A stretch of DNA of 64,000 nucleotides from NCBI RefSeq assembly GCF_001293165.1, contig NZ_CP010552.1, forward strand, positions 186,001-250,000. The letters run 5' to 3'. Numbering within the stretch: the first letter of the stretch is position 1; the number at the start of each line of letters is the position of its first letter. Below are positions 28,701-37,948 of the stretch, piece by piece. The position numbers and the translations under genes were made by a program. This stretch comes from Candidatus Thioglobus autotrophicus. Lineage in GTDB: Bacteria; Pseudomonadota; Gammaproteobacteria; PS1; Pseudothioglobaceae. The notes beneath the pieces were generated by a model. It was given only the letters and a program-made list of their open reading frames with translations. It ran no database searches and had not been told where the DNA came from.

Positions 28701-28847
28701 GACAATTGTCATTATCTCAAAATCTACATCAGGAAATTGATCACGCTGTATATTACTAAGACTAACAAGTCCAAGCGCAATAACACTGATACTAAAAACC
28801 AGTGCTAGCTTTTTCTGCCTAACTAAAAAATCAAGGAAACCATTCAT
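25791..28847 (-). CDS. RND-family (AcrB/HAE-type) efflux permease
   Basis: 1018 residues, normal for a proton-driven RND permease of the inner membrane. Short N-terminal span, then a large periplasmic loop beginning QFPDVDFEIMTIVTSYPGASPEDVEQ, a six-helix bundle with LISLAAMILVLGIVVDDSIIVAESIYHY (the proton-relay Asp region), a second periplasmic loop, and a C-terminal bundle with ILGVLALVGVIVNDSLVLVSH. Neither the periplasmic adaptor nor the outer-membrane channel gene is adjacent, so partners must be elsewhere or it works differently. Substrate unknown. Confidence 0.92.
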   Translation of the reverse strand: MNGFLDFLVRQKKLALVFSISVIALGLVSLSNIQRDQFPDVDFEIMTIVTSYPGASPEDVEQNITNVIEDELSSVTGIDKFTSTSRAGVSSIVITFSQDVSDLSEIKQEVRNVVNRIKSLPEEVVDLPRVIDRKTSRKSIIKISLSSDEIDYAELRGMVDSIAQSIESIEGVSEVTKDGYLDKEIQIHIDPEKLYQYELSLPQVMSAITQRNQRYTVGSNHNDKNEKTIVVLSKFDAATDVSEVIVKSTFEGLIVRLKDIAVIESGNVEEKSIVRVNGKKGFILRVKKQAQADVITTVDLVKAYMEKTGGKYNNQLDIFYSSDLSKYVRNRLDIVTNNGLIGLLLVLVVLGAFLSFKTAFWVAISLPVSLLGTVALLGATGETINLISLAAMILVLGIVVDDSIIVAESIYHYKQTGEDNFKSASHGFKRVIMPVVTTILTTILAFSSMFLMGGMMGKFVYVIPLVIIFALILSFLEVSLALPAHLAGSNEKKKEHYWFEYFENKFEVFLSKILNFHYLVIGIFSITLVISIYFASTQMKFTLFPAVGVDTINTRMTMNTGSSLSNTEAKAKQVEELIYRIVGDDLVSVTTDVGKYFTHKAKMIIELLPASERNKSSKEILKSLKASANEIDQVEKLKFSVRRPGPPQGEDVEINLISQAGSENLQAANKLEQILLNIPGVDNINRDDEPGKDRIEVKLDFEKMARLDIDFSTVNRYLRAAFTGIDVTNIREGQNDVNFRLYLGDLEKSEVFIKSLKVVNKNGRVIPLVNFSSIRQIVGEPDFNHYNGLRSIMLSASVNDEKTSTSEVMKEALLQLDLDKNFPSVRAISEGGAKETAKSMDGFKQAFLMAIVGIFLLLVLLFNSYSQPLIILSAIPFSVIGVIWAFFLHGEALSFFAILGVLALVGVIVNDSLVLVSHLNYLKDKSLEKLTIHQWIVKGVKDRLRAVVLTSLTTLAGILPLAYGLGGTDYLLQPMALALGYGLLFGTLMTLILLPCLYLMNVEFITWFKKLKKKRISS

Positions 28848-28906
28848 AACGCAAGATTATAACCCAAGCTTAAAAAATTTAAACCCGGGCAATCAAGAAA
28901 ATTTAC

Positions 28907-30712
28907 TTATCGTGAGCGTTTACGCTCAACCTCTTTCAATAGGCGCTTACGGATACGTGTGTTGTTTGGTGTTACTTCTACCAACTCATCATCATCAATA
29001 AACTCTAATGCTTGCTCAAGATCAAGTTTAATAGCTGGGGTTAGAGATACCGCTTCATCGGTACCTGAAGCACGAACGTTAGTCAGTTGCTTACCTTTCA
29101 TGACATTAATCACCAAGTCTTTATCACGCGCATGAATACCCACAACCATACCTTCGTATACTTCCGTATTATGCTCTACAAAGAATTTACCACTCTTTTG
29201 CAGGTTGAAAATAGCGTATGCAACTGCCTTGCCTTGGTTCATTGAAATCAGTGAGCCATTCGAGCGTTGACCAATGTCACCTGGTTTTTGTGGCTTGTAC
29301 GCATCAAAAGTTGAGTTCATCAGACCGGTGCCTGTTGTGGCTGTTAAAAATTCTGTTCTAAAGCCAATAAGGCCACGAGCAGGAATGTTGAATTCAAGCT
29401 TAACACGGCCATTGCCGTCAGGCTCCATATTGGTTAACTCACCCTTACGCTCACCAAGTCTTTCCATGACGGTACCTTGGTGCTGAGACTCAACATCAAT
29501 CGTTAAGTCTTCAAACGGCTCACAAACAACGCCGTCAATCTCTCTTAAAATAACTTGCGGACGACCCACAGCCAACTCAAAACCTTCACGACGCATAGTT
29601 TCAATCAGTACTGATAAATGCAATTCACCACGACCAGAAACTAAAAACTCAGACGGATCTTGAGTGTTTTCAACACGCAGTGCAACGTTATAAATTAGCT
29701 CTTTATCAAGACGATCACGAATATTTCTAGAAGTGATAAACTTGCCGTCTTGACCTGCAAACGGTGAATCATTTACTCTGAAAGCCATTGATACTGTTGG
29801 CTCATCTACGCTCAGTGGCGGCAATGCCTCAATAGTTTCTGGATCACAAATGGTATCTGAAATTGAAATACCTTCAATACCTGTAATACAAGCGATATTA
29901 CCTGCTTCAGATGAATCAATATCCACCTTATCTAAGCCCAAAAATCCTTGTAAATTTGCAATCTTGGCTTTTCTTTCAACGCCATCAGCGCCGACAACAA
30001 CCACTTGCTGGTTCTTTTTAATCGTACCACGAGTAATACGGCCAATACCAATTGCACCAACAAATGATGAATAATCAAGAGCGGTAATTTGCATTTGCAA
30101 TGGCGCCTTAATATCAACCTCTGGTGCGGCTACATTTTTAACAATGGTTTCAAACATCGGCAGCATGTCGCCTTCACGTACATCGTCTTCTAGCGTTGCA
30201 TAACCATTAATACTTGAAGCGTAAATAATTGGGAAATCCAGCTGCTCATCGGTAGCACCCAGTTGATCAAATAAATCAAATACTTGGTCAATAACCCAGT
30301 CAGGGCGAGCCGCATCTTTGTCAATTTTATTAATAACAACAATTGGGTTCAAACCTTGGTCGAAGGCTTTTTTCGTCACAAAACGGGTTTGTGGCATTGG
30401 ACCTTCTTGTGCATCTACTAGCAACAATACCGAATCAACCATTGATAATACGCGCTCAACCTCACCACCAAAATCGGCGTGTCCCGGGGTGTCAACGATA
30501 TTAATATGGTAATCTTTCCACTTAATCGCTGTATTCTTAGAAGAAATGGTAATACCACGCTCTTTTTCAAGATCGTTGGAATCCATCATGCGGTCGGTTG
30601 ACTCAAAGCGCTCATCAAATGTTTCTGATTGCTCCAATAGTTTGTCAACTAAAGTGGTTTTACCGTGGTCAACGTGGGCAATAATAGCGATATTTCTAAG
30701 TTTAGTGTTCAT
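28907..30712 (-). CDS. typA: Ribosome-associated GTPase TypA/BipA
   Basis: 601-residue translational GTPase. G1 [16 protein letters not shown]2 RGITI in [14 protein letters not shown]3 [14 protein letters not shown]4 INKIDKD, then the beta-barrel, EF-G-like domains and the BipA C-terminal domain ending in a basic tail. Acts in ribosome assembly and stress (notably cold) adaptation. The start has no nearby free Shine-Dalgarno; an inverted repeat ends two bases before the ATG (see regulatory feature). Confidence 0.97.
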   Translation of the reverse strand: MNTKLRNIAIIAHVDHGKTTLVDKLLEQSETFDERFESTDRMMDSNDLEKERGITISSKNTAIKWKDYHINIVDTPGHADFGGEVERVLSMVDSVLLLVDAQEGPMPQTRFVTKKAFDQGLNPIVVINKIDKDAARPDWVIDQVFDLFDQLGATDEQLDFPIIYASSINGYATLEDDVREGDMLPMFETIVKNVAAPEVDIKAPLQMQITALDYSSFVGAIGIGRITRGTIKKNQQVVVVGADGVERKAKIANLQGFLGLDKVDIDSSEAGNIACITGIEGISISDTICDPETIEALPPLSVDEPTVSMAFRVNDSPFAGQDGKFITSRNIRDRLDKELIYNVALRVENTQDPSEFLVSGRGELHLSVLIETMRREGFELAVGRPQVILREIDGVVCEPFEDLTIDVESQHQGTVMERLGERKGELTNMEPDGNGRVKLEFNIPARGLIGFRTEFLTATTGTGLMNSTFDAYKPQKPGDIGQRSNGSLISMNQGKAVAYAIFNLQKSGKFFVEHNTEVYEGMVVGIHARDKDLVINVMKGKQLTNVRASGTDEAVSLTPAIKLDLEQALEFIDDDELVEVTPNNTRIRKRLLKEVERKRSR

Positions 30713-30714
30713 GC

Positions 30715-30772
30715 GTTAGGGGATGATTCGAAAAAGACACTATTATCCCCTAACTCTCCTATAATATTATGA
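30715..30772. promoter_or_regulatory. Bidirectional typA/rlmE promoter with typA leader hairpin
   Basis: The palindrome ATAATATTAT (30761-30770) supplies TATAAT for rlmE (30760-30765) and TATTAT for typA (30766-30761, minus), predicting start sites near 30772 and 30754. The typA leader would then begin with GTTAGGGGAT, which pairs perfectly with ATCCCCTAAC (30745-30754 and 30715-30724) across a 20-nt loop and stops two bases before the ATG. Promoter strength and start sites are inferred. Confidence 0.6.
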
Positions 30773-30802
30773 TTTATTAATGTGAATCAATCACTTAAGA
30801 TT

Positions 30803-31420
30803 ATGGCTAAAAAAAGTTCTTCAGGTCGTTGGATGAGCGAACACTTGAGTGATGAGTATGTCAAAAAAGCTCAAAAAGAAGGTTATCGCTCACGCGCTGT
30901 TTACAAGTTAACCGAGGCAATCGAAAAAGATAAGTTTATCAAACCAGGTGATCGTGTGCTTGATTTAGGCGCAGCACCTGGCGGATGGAGCCAGGTTGCT
31001 ATCAAAATTGTTGGCAATAGCGGTCAAGTTATTGCTAGCGATATTCTAGATATTGAACCCATTGATAAAGTTGACTTCCTATGTGGCGACTTTACACATG
31101 ACTCAATTTATGAAGAATTATTACGCTTAACGGGCGGTCATAAAATTGACGTGGTGCTTAGTGATATGGCGCCAAATATGAGTGGTCAGCTATCGGTCGA
31201 CCTGCCAAAATCGATGTATTTATGTGAATTAGCACTCGACATGGCCATAAAAACCATCACCCCAAATGGCACTTTTTTTATCAAAGTTTTTCAAGGTGCT
31301 GGATTTGATGAATACGTTAAGTCTTGTAGGGCAGCTTTTAATAAGGTTATTATTCGCAAACCCAAAGCTTCAAGAGCACGTTCTAAAGAAGTATATTTAC
31401 TGGCAAATGGATTAAAATAG
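30803..31420 (+). CDS. rlmE: 23S rRNA Um2552 2'-O-methyltransferase
   Basis: About 205-residue RlmE (RrmJ/FtsJ) acting on the ribosomal A-loop. [10 protein letters not shown], motif [24 protein letters not shown] (catalytic Asp), [14 protein letters not shown] (catalytic Lys) and [12 protein letters not shown] (catalytic Glu). Start at the ATG at 30803 ([10 protein letters not shown]), which aligns with the usual N-terminus; a GTG at 30782 would add seven residues. It leads the rlmE-ispB-dinG run. Confidence 0.95.
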   Translation: MAKKSSSGRWMSEHLSDEYVKKAQKEGYRSRAVYKLTEAIEKDKFIKPGDRVLDLGAAPGGWSQVAIKIVGNSGQVIASDILDIEPIDKVDFLCGDFTHDSIYEELLRLTGGHKIDVVLSDMAPNMSGQLSVDLPKSMYLCELALDMAIKTITPNGTFFIKVFQGAGFDEYVKSCRAAFNKVIIRKPKASRARSKEVYLLANGLK

Positions 31421-31424
31421 TCGC

Positions 31425-32396
31425 ATGAAAGATTTTGACGATATCCAGACACTACTAAAAGAAGACTTGGCGCAAACTGACGCCCTGCTTCAGAGTCGTT
31501 TAAGCTCGAATGTGGCTTTGATTAATCAAATGAGTGGTTATATTATTGGTGCTGGTGGCAAACGCCTACGCCCACTATTACTACTTTTATGTGCACGTGC
31601 AACCAACTATCAAGGTGAGCACCACCGCTTAATGGCAGTCGTCATTGAGCTAATTCATACTGCCACTTTATTGCACGATGATATCGTTGATGAATCTGCA
31701 ACACGTCGCGGCAAAAATACCGCCAATGAAGTTTGGGGCAATGCACCTAGTGTTTTAGTGGGGGATTTTCTCTATTCACGAGCGTTTGAGATGATGGTTG
31801 AGCCTGGCTCAATGAAAATCATGCAAATTTTATCAAAAGCCACCAATGAAATTGCCCAAGGTGAAGTTTTACAACTGCTTAATTGTCAAAATTCTGCTTT
31901 AACAGAAGCGGAGTACTATCAAGTCATTGAGCGTAAAACTGCGGTGCTTTTTCAAGCGGCCACACAAATTGGCGGCATGCTTTCTGAGATTGATAGCACT
32001 CAAGAGCAAGCCTTAAAAGATTACGGCTTACACCTGGGTAATGCTTTTCAAATCATTGATGATGTACTCGACTATGAGTCTGATAGTGCCACCATGGGCA
32101 AAGAAGTAGGTGATGACCTTGCTGAGGGCAAAACTACTCTACCAATGATTTACGCCTTGGCTAACACCTCAGGCTCAGACAAGCAATTATTGGAAGAGGC
32201 TATTAACAATGCTGATAATAGCAAAATCACTCAAGTGGTGCAAATATTACAATCTGTTGATGCTTTTGGCTATACACGAACACAAGCCAAAAAATCTGCA
32301 GATTTGGCCAAATCTTCTCTTAAGGATATTAATGAGTCACCTTACAAAGAAGCGCTTATTTTGCTGTGTGATTTGTCACTTGCGCGCAAGTCCTAG
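31425..32396 (+). CDS. ispB: Octaprenyl (polyprenyl) diphosphate synthase
   Basis: 323-residue trans-prenyltransferase that makes the ubiquinone side chain. First Asp-rich motif LLHDDIVDESATRRG, second FQIIDDVLDYESD, and GGKRLRPLLLLL upstream. Chain length cannot be fixed from sequence alone; eight units is the gammaproteobacterial norm. Four bases after rlmE; its stop overlaps the dinG GTG start. Confidence 0.94.
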   Translation: MKDFDDIQTLLKEDLAQTDALLQSRLSSNVALINQMSGYIIGAGGKRLRPLLLLLCARATNYQGEHHRLMAVVIELIHTATLLHDDIVDESATRRGKNTANEVWGNAPSVLVGDFLYSRAFEMMVEPGSMKIMQILSKATNEIAQGEVLQLLNCQNSALTEAEYYQVIERKTAVLFQAATQIGGMLSEIDSTQEQALKDYGLHLGNAFQIIDDVLDYESDSATMGKEVGDDLAEGKTTLPMIYALANTSGSDKQLLEEAINNADNSKITQVVQILQSVDAFGYTRTQAKKSADLAKSSLKDINESPYKEALILLCDLSLARKS

Positions 32397-34456
32397 TGTT
32401 ATCTGACGAGCTTAAAGCTCAAATACGCGATTCATTTATTGCTCTAAAGTCTGATATGTCAGATTTTAATGTACGTCCTTCGCAAAATAAAATGATTGCT
32501 GAAATCTCCAAAACACTGTGCGGTGACTACCCAGATTCCAACAAAATTTTATGCGTAGAAGCGCCCACAGGCACGGGCAAAACCTTTGCCTATTTACTCA
32601 GTGGCATTGCGATTGCCAAAGCTAATAAAAAAAAGCTCATCGTCTCGAGTGCCAATGTCGCCCTACAAGAGCAATTACTGCTCAAAGATATTCCTGAGGC
32701 GCAAAAATACTGCCAAGTTGATTTTGAATACGCCCTGGTTAAAGGTCGCTCGCGCTATGTTTGTATTCGTAATCTAATTAACCTGTGCGAAGATAGCGCG
32801 ACAGACAGCTCACTATTTGATTCAAGCTTATTATTTGACGAGCCGCCAGGCAAATACCAACTTGAAGAAATGGCTGAATTATTAGAAGACTATTCCGCTA
32901 AAAAATGGAATGGTGAAATTGATGATCTGATGCGTGCGCCTGATCATACTATTTGGCAAAAGATTAATTGTAATCGCTTTACTTGTACCGCCAAAAGCTG
33001 TGAATTCTACCAAGATTGCGCGTTTTTCAAAGCACGCAAGCAAATCACCAAGGCTGATGTAATCGTTGCCAATCATGACTTAGTGTTAGCCGATTTAGCC
33101 ACAGGAAATACGGTGCTGCCAGATGTCGATGAATCAATTTTTATCTTTGATGAAGCGCACCACTTAAGCAGTAAAGCACTGTCTCACTTTTCTTTGTCTA
33201 CAGGTACAGAATTTATCAAAACCAGTATTCGCCAAGCCAAAGGTGTGAGCGATCAAATGTGTAAACTTACCGAGCAAGACCTGCCCGACATTAACATCAA
33301 GCAAATTGATGATTATTTATCCGATCTCAGCACATTACTTAAAACCCTGGATTTTGACGAAGATATTTATTTGTTTGACCAAGGTATGGTCGATCAGCCT
33401 ATCAAAGATATTAGTAAAAATTTGTTTATCTCGATTAGCAATATCCAAAATAAATTTTGTGCACTCAGAGAGTCTTGGGCTGATTATTTAAAAATTAAAG
33501 TCATTGATAAAAGCATTGGCGACCCTATTAATACTGCAAGTGGCGAATGCGAACAACATCTTTCAAGTATTGTAGAGCTACTCTCCTCTTTTTTAAAAAG
33601 TGACGACAGCACCCAATCTCCACATTCCAGATGGATTGAAAAAAACACTCTGGCCAACAAGAAGACCAACTACAGCTTATATAGCGCCCAAACAGATATT
33701 TCTGGCAATTTAGATGCGCTTATTTGGTCAAAAGCCACGGGTGTCATTCTCACCTCCGCAACCCTGTCCTCTTTAGGTAGTTTTGATCGACTCAACAAAC
33801 AACTGGGGCTAAAAAAACCAGAAAACCAATATTTACGCTTGCCCTCACCTTTTGAGTTTGATCAAGTTGATTTTATCATTGCCAAATTTAAATCCAACCC
33901 GACTCAAGTGTTTGAACATACAAAAGAAGTGGCTAGCCAACTACTAAAACGCCTAAACGCTCAAGAAGGTTCGTTGGTATTATTTGCCTCAAATAAGCAA
34001 ATGCAAATGGTGGCTGACATGGTTGAATCCAAGCTTGATTGCGATCTTTTCATCCAGGGCGAATACCCTAAAAAAACCATTTTAGAAAAACACATGACAT
34101 TGCGTAAGCAAGGCCAAGGTAGTATCATTTTTGGACTCGATAGCTTTGCCGAAGGGGTTGACCTTAAGGGCGATAACCTAACTCACGTGGTAATTGTCAA
34201 ACTGCGCTTTAGCGTACCCACTTCACCAATTGACAAAACCTTAGCAGATTATCTACAATCTCAAAATCGTAACCCTTTTATGGAAATCTCTCTGCCTGAC
34301 GCTTCACTCAGACTGATTCAAGCCTGCGGCCGATTGATTCGCACCGAAACTGATACCGGAAAAATTACGATTTTTGATAACCGTTTAGTTTCTAAGTTTT
34401 ATGGAAAGCAATTACTAGCCGCGCTACCTAGTTACAACATTGTGGTTGAGCCTTAA
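32396..34456 (+). CDS. dinG: DinG-type ATP-dependent DNA helicase
   Basis: 686-residue XPD-like superfamily 2 helicase. Walker A in EAPTGTGKTFAYLL, iron-sulfur Cys ligands (YVCIR, FTCTAKSCEFYQDCAFF), Walker B FIFDEAHHLS, and C-terminal motifs GLDSFAEGVDLKG and QACGRLIRTETDTG. The N-terminal match RPSQNKMIAEISKTL aligns it with DinG more than YoaA. DinG unwinds R-loops and D-loops. GTG start overlaps the ispB stop, so coupled. Confidence 0.92.
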   Translation: MLSDELKAQIRDSFIALKSDMSDFNVRPSQNKMIAEISKTLCGDYPDSNKILCVEAPTGTGKTFAYLLSGIAIAKANKKKLIVSSANVALQEQLLLKDIPEAQKYCQVDFEYALVKGRSRYVCIRNLINLCEDSATDSSLFDSSLLFDEPPGKYQLEEMAELLEDYSAKKWNGEIDDLMRAPDHTIWQKINCNRFTCTAKSCEFYQDCAFFKARKQITKADVIVANHDLVLADLATGNTVLPDVDESIFIFDEAHHLSSKALSHFSLSTGTEFIKTSIRQAKGVSDQMCKLTEQDLPDINIKQIDDYLSDLSTLLKTLDFDEDIYLFDQGMVDQPIKDISKNLFISISNIQNKFCALRESWADYLKIKVIDKSIGDPINTASGECEQHLSSIVELLSSFLKSDDSTQSPHSRWIEKNTLANKKTNYSLYSAQTDISGNLDALIWSKATGVILTSATLSSLGSFDRLNKQLGLKKPENQYLRLPSPFEFDQVDFIIAKFKSNPTQVFEHTKEVASQLLKRLNAQEGSLVLFASNKQMQMVADMVESKLDCDLFIQGEYPKKTILEKHMTLRKQGQGSIIFGLDSFAEGVDLKGDNLTHVVIVKLRFSVPTSPIDKTLADYLQSQNRNPFMEISLPDASLRLIQACGRLIRTETDTGKITIFDNRLVSKFYGKQLLAALPSYNIVVEP

Positions 34457-34500
34457 AATACTTGCCAAAAAAAATCACAGAATTTTTGAAGAAGGTTTAA

Positions 34501-35949
34501 CTAAAAACGCCAAAAAGCTTTATGCAATAATGCCATTAACGTTAATATTTCTAAACGCCCTAATAGCATTGAAAAACTCAAAATCCATTTGGCACTTTCA
34601 CTAATAGCGCCATAATTTTCAGCCACATCGCCCAAACCTGGGCCCAAATTATTCATACTAGCGGCAGTTGCTGAAAAACTCGTTACTTGATCCATGCCAG
34701 TGAACATTAAAGCGACCATGATCACAATAAAAGCAATAACATACAATGAGAAAAAACCCCACACTGATACCAATGTACTTTCTGCAACACTACGCTGATT
34801 GAGCTTGATGTTGATTTGTGCATTTGGATGAATAAACTTTTTAATCTCTTTCATGGCTAGCTTAAACATGAGTAGCACTCTTACCACCTTAATACCACCA
34901 CCTGTTGAGCCTGCGCAAGCGCCAATAAAACTAGCAAAAATCAATAATACTGGCAGCATCAGCGGCCAAAGTGCGAAATTAGTCGAGGCAAATCCGGTGG
35001 TGGTTGCCATTGAAATACTCTGAAAAATACCGTATCTAAACGCCCCTTCTGCCGTTTGATAATGCCCGGTATTCCACAAATAAAGGGCAACAAAAAAAGT
35101 GAGAATACCCAGTGTTAATAAATAAGCTTTAAATTCAGAATCTTTAAAAAATTCTAAAATATTTTTCTTGCGCCAGACAAAGAAATGCAGAGAAAAATTA
35201 ATACCTGCTAAAAACATAAATACAATAGCGACTGACTCAATCATGACAGAATCAAAATAGCCAATGGATAAATCGTGCGTGGAAAAACCACCAATCGCAA
35301 CAGTGGAATAACTATGACTAATAGCATCAAAAATACTCATGCCTGCTAAATAATAAGCCAGCGCACAAGCGAGGGTAAAGCTCAAATAAATCTTCCATAG
35401 CGCCTTAGCGGTTTGAGTTAGTTTTGGCGTCAGTCGATCTTTTGAAATGCCGCTAGACTCTGCATGATAGAGCTCCATACCGCCCACACCCAGCATCGGC
35501 AAAATAGCCACTGCCAAGACAATAATACCCATGCCACCTAACCACTGCAGTTGCTGGCGATAATACAAAATAGCCATTGGCAGATCATCAAGACCCGATA
35601 AAACCGTTGCACCTGTTGTGGTTAAGCCTGACATAGACTCAAAAAATGCATCTGAGAAAGTCATACGCAAAGATTCTGAGAGTAAAAATGGCGTGGTAGC
35701 AAACAAAGACAAAACAAACCAAAAACTTACAACCACCAAAACGCCTTCACGAATTCTAAAATCCTTAGTAGAATTTCTAAACGGCAAATAAAGCACTAAT
35801 CCGCTGATTAGCGTTAATGCAAAAGCGGCTAAAAATGAAGATGTCTCTTGTTGCTGATAAATACTATCCACAATAATAGGGGGCAGCTGGGTTAAGCTAA
35901 ATACCATTAGCAACAAGCCAATCGTTTTAAAAACAATACTAAATTGCAT
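34501..35949 (-). CDS. trkH: Trk-type potassium uptake membrane subunit
   Basis: 482-residue K+ channel-like permease of the inner membrane with four M-P-M repeats. Pore/filter segments seen: MSGLTTTGATVLSG, STVAIGGFSTHD, SMATTTGFASTNF and AASMNNLGPGLGD; GGIKVVR is in the cytoplasmic loop. It works with TrkA, encoded 13 bases upstream. Full length. Confidence 0.95.
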   Translation of the reverse strand: MQFSIVFKTIGLLLMVFSLTQLPPIIVDSIYQQQETSSFLAAFALTLISGLVLYLPFRNSTKDFRIREGVLVVVSFWFVLSLFATTPFLLSESLRMTFSDAFFESMSGLTTTGATVLSGLDDLPMAILYYRQQLQWLGGMGIIVLAVAILPMLGVGGMELYHAESSGISKDRLTPKLTQTAKALWKIYLSFTLACALAYYLAGMSIFDAISHSYSTVAIGGFSTHDLSIGYFDSVMIESVAIVFMFLAGINFSLHFFVWRKKNILEFFKDSEFKAYLLTLGILTFFVALYLWNTGHYQTAEGAFRYGIFQSISMATTTGFASTNFALWPLMLPVLLIFASFIGACAGSTGGGIKVVRVLLMFKLAMKEIKKFIHPNAQINIKLNQRSVAESTLVSVWGFFSLYVIAFIVIMVALMFTGMDQVTSFSATAASMNNLGPGLGDVAENYGAISESAKWILSFSMLLGRLEILTLMALLHKAFWRF

Positions 35950-35962
35950 AAATTATCCTAAT

Positions 35963-37336
35963 TTAATCTAAATAACCTGCGAACATTTTCTCAACCTCAT
36001 GGATCTTATTAACATCTGTTAACACCAGGAGGACATGATCACCCTCTTCAATGACTAATTTCCTTGAGCCCATAATAACTTCACTATCTCGCACAATAGA
36101 GCCAACCACTACACCATCTGGCAGGTTAATTTCTTCAATCGCTCTACCCACTACCTCTGAATGCTCTTTATCGCCATGAACAATCACTTCAATAGCTTCC
36201 GACTTACCTTGGCGTAGAGAGTGAACCATCATTGTATCTCCCTTGCGAATATGTGCCAAAATACCACTGGTGGTAATTTGGTCTGGTGAAATAACCATAT
36301 CTACATCTTCACTTTGTTCAGCCAAATCTTCATAAACATTGCGCTTAACCAGGGCAATGGTTTTATGCGCACCAAGACGTTTAGCCAAAATAGACACAAT
36401 AACATTAATTTCATCAGAGTCAGTTAAGGCCAAGAATAAATCAGTGTTTTCAATCCCCTCTTCCAATAATAATTCTTCATCAGACGCATTGCCTCGCAAT
36501 ACTAAAACGTCGTCTAATTCATCTGCAATCTTTTTAACCCGCTCTTGATTCATCTCAATGATTCGCACCCGGTGATTTGCTTCTAAATGCTTGGCCAAAT
36601 TAAGCCCAATACGTCCACCACCTGCAATAATGATATTTTTATAAGCCTTATCCAGACGTCTAAATTCTTTTAGTACTTTAGAAACACTGCTTTTTTTCGT
36701 GACAAAATAGACTCGATCGCCGTCTTTAATAACCGTGTCTCCATAGGCTGGAATCGCTCGACCATTGCGATACAAACTCACAATACGCATATGAATCTTG
36801 GGTAGATGTTTATGCAACTCTTTAATTGGATTACCAACAATTGGCGTACCAGCATACGCGCGAGTTTCGACCAATTGCACCAATCCATTTTCAAATTCAA
36901 ATACTTGCTCAGAACCCGGCTCTTCTACGACACGCTTAATATAGTTGGTTACTAACCCTTCTGGGGTAATCACAAAATCAATGGGTACAGCGTCGTCAGA
37001 AAACAACTCTTTGCGATGCAAATATTCTGCCGTACGTACGCGCGCAATTTTTTTGTCCACTTGATAGAGTGTATGCGCCATTTGACAGGCAAGCATATTA
37101 CCCTCGTCAGATTTAGTTACTGCAATCACCATATCCATATGACGAATATCCGCCTCCTCTAAAATATTAGGGTAAGAGGCTTGACCGCAAATTGTTTTGA
37201 TATCTAGGTGGCGCTGTAGATCTAGTAAATTATTATTATCTTTATCAATAATAGTAATATCGTTATCACTATCTTCACTTAAATATCGAGCCAATGTCGA
37301 GCCAACTTGTCCAGCACCTAAAATTAAAATTTTCAT
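35963..37336 (-). CDS. trkA: Trk system NAD-binding regulatory subunit
   Basis: 457-residue peripheral subunit gating TrkH. Two RCK halves, each with a Rossmann loop (MKILILGAGQVGSTLARYL and NIIIAGGGRIGLNLAKHL) followed by a TrkA-C domain (VFEFENGLVQLVETRAYAG and VEVIVHGDKEHSE-like region). Two bases from the response regulator gene, forming the ntrY-ntrX-trkA-trkH operon typical of proteobacteria. Confidence 0.97.
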   Translation of the reverse strand: MKILILGAGQVGSTLARYLSEDSDNDITIIDKDNNNLLDLQRHLDIKTICGQASYPNILEEADIRHMDMVIAVTKSDEGNMLACQMAHTLYQVDKKIARVRTAEYLHRKELFSDDAVPIDFVITPEGLVTNYIKRVVEEPGSEQVFEFENGLVQLVETRAYAGTPIVGNPIKELHKHLPKIHMRIVSLYRNGRAIPAYGDTVIKDGDRVYFVTKKSSVSKVLKEFRRLDKAYKNIIIAGGGRIGLNLAKHLEANHRVRIIEMNQERVKKIADELDDVLVLRGNASDEELLLEEGIENTDLFLALTDSDEINVIVSILAKRLGAHKTIALVKRNVYEDLAEQSEDVDMVISPDQITTSGILAHIRKGDTMMVHSLRQGKSEAIEVIVHGDKEHSEVVGRAIEEINLPDGVVVGSIVRDSEVIMGSRKLVIEEGDHVLLVLTDVNKIHEVEKMFAGYLD

Positions 37337-37338
37337 GA

Positions 37339-37926
37339 TTAAGCCTTATTTTTATCGATCCCTAGATCTTTTAGTTTGCGATATAGCGTGGTTCGTTCCA
37401 ACCCTGCTAATGCAGCAACTGCTGCAATATTGTAATTATTTTTTTGTAAATGATGATCAAAATATTCTTTTTCAAAAATATTTCTCGCCACTTTCAAAGG
37501 CGCATCAAAATCAATACCTGTAATACCATTGCTATTACCATTATTTTTGAAAACTTGTTCTGACAAAATTCTACGCACAAATGGCAAGATATCGTGCAAG
37601 GGTTTTTTCAAAAAATCAACTGCACCGAGTTTAATGGCTTTCACCACATCTTTATGCTCTGCATGGCCTGACATCATCACTATCGGCGTGGAAAAACCTG
37701 CCTGAATCCATTCTTCAAGCAATGACATGCCGTCTTGGCCTGGCATCCACACATCCATCATCACCAAATCAAAAGACTGCTCTTGAATGATGATCTTAGC
37801 CGCCTGCGCATTAGCAGCCAAACTCACCTGATAATTGACATCTTCTAAAGTGTCTTTCATGGTTTCTGCATTAATACTCTCATCGTCAATAATAAGAATT
37901 TTTCCAATAATATTTATCTCGTTCAC
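37339..37926 (-). CDS. ntrX: NtrX-like response regulator lacking the AAA+ domain
   Basis: About 195 residues. Receiver domain: ILIIDDESINAE, phosphoacceptor Asp in LVMMDVWMPGQDG, VMMSGHAE and FLKKPL. It joins directly to APLKVARNIFEKEYFDHHL and a Fis-type helix-turn-helix (IAAVAALAGLERTTLYRKLKDLG) that matches the C-terminus of NtrX. The ~240-residue sigma54 AAA+ domain of normal NtrX (~450 aa) is absent. GTG start at 37926 chosen for its AAGGA Shine-Dalgarno and a 22-base gap after the ntrY stop; the longer frame overlaps ntrY. Paired with NtrY. Confidence 0.85.
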   Translation of the reverse strand: MNEINIIGKILIIDDESINAETMKDTLEDVNYQVSLAANAQAAKIIIQEQSFDLVMMDVWMPGQDGMSLLEEWIQAGFSTPIVMMSGHAEHKDVVKAIKLGAVDFLKKPLHDILPFVRRILSEQVFKNNGNSNGITGIDFDAPLKVARNIFEKEYFDHHLQKNNYNIAAVAALAGLERTTLYRKLKDLGIDKNKA

Positions 37927-37948
37927 GGCTCTATCCTTTTTTTTATGT

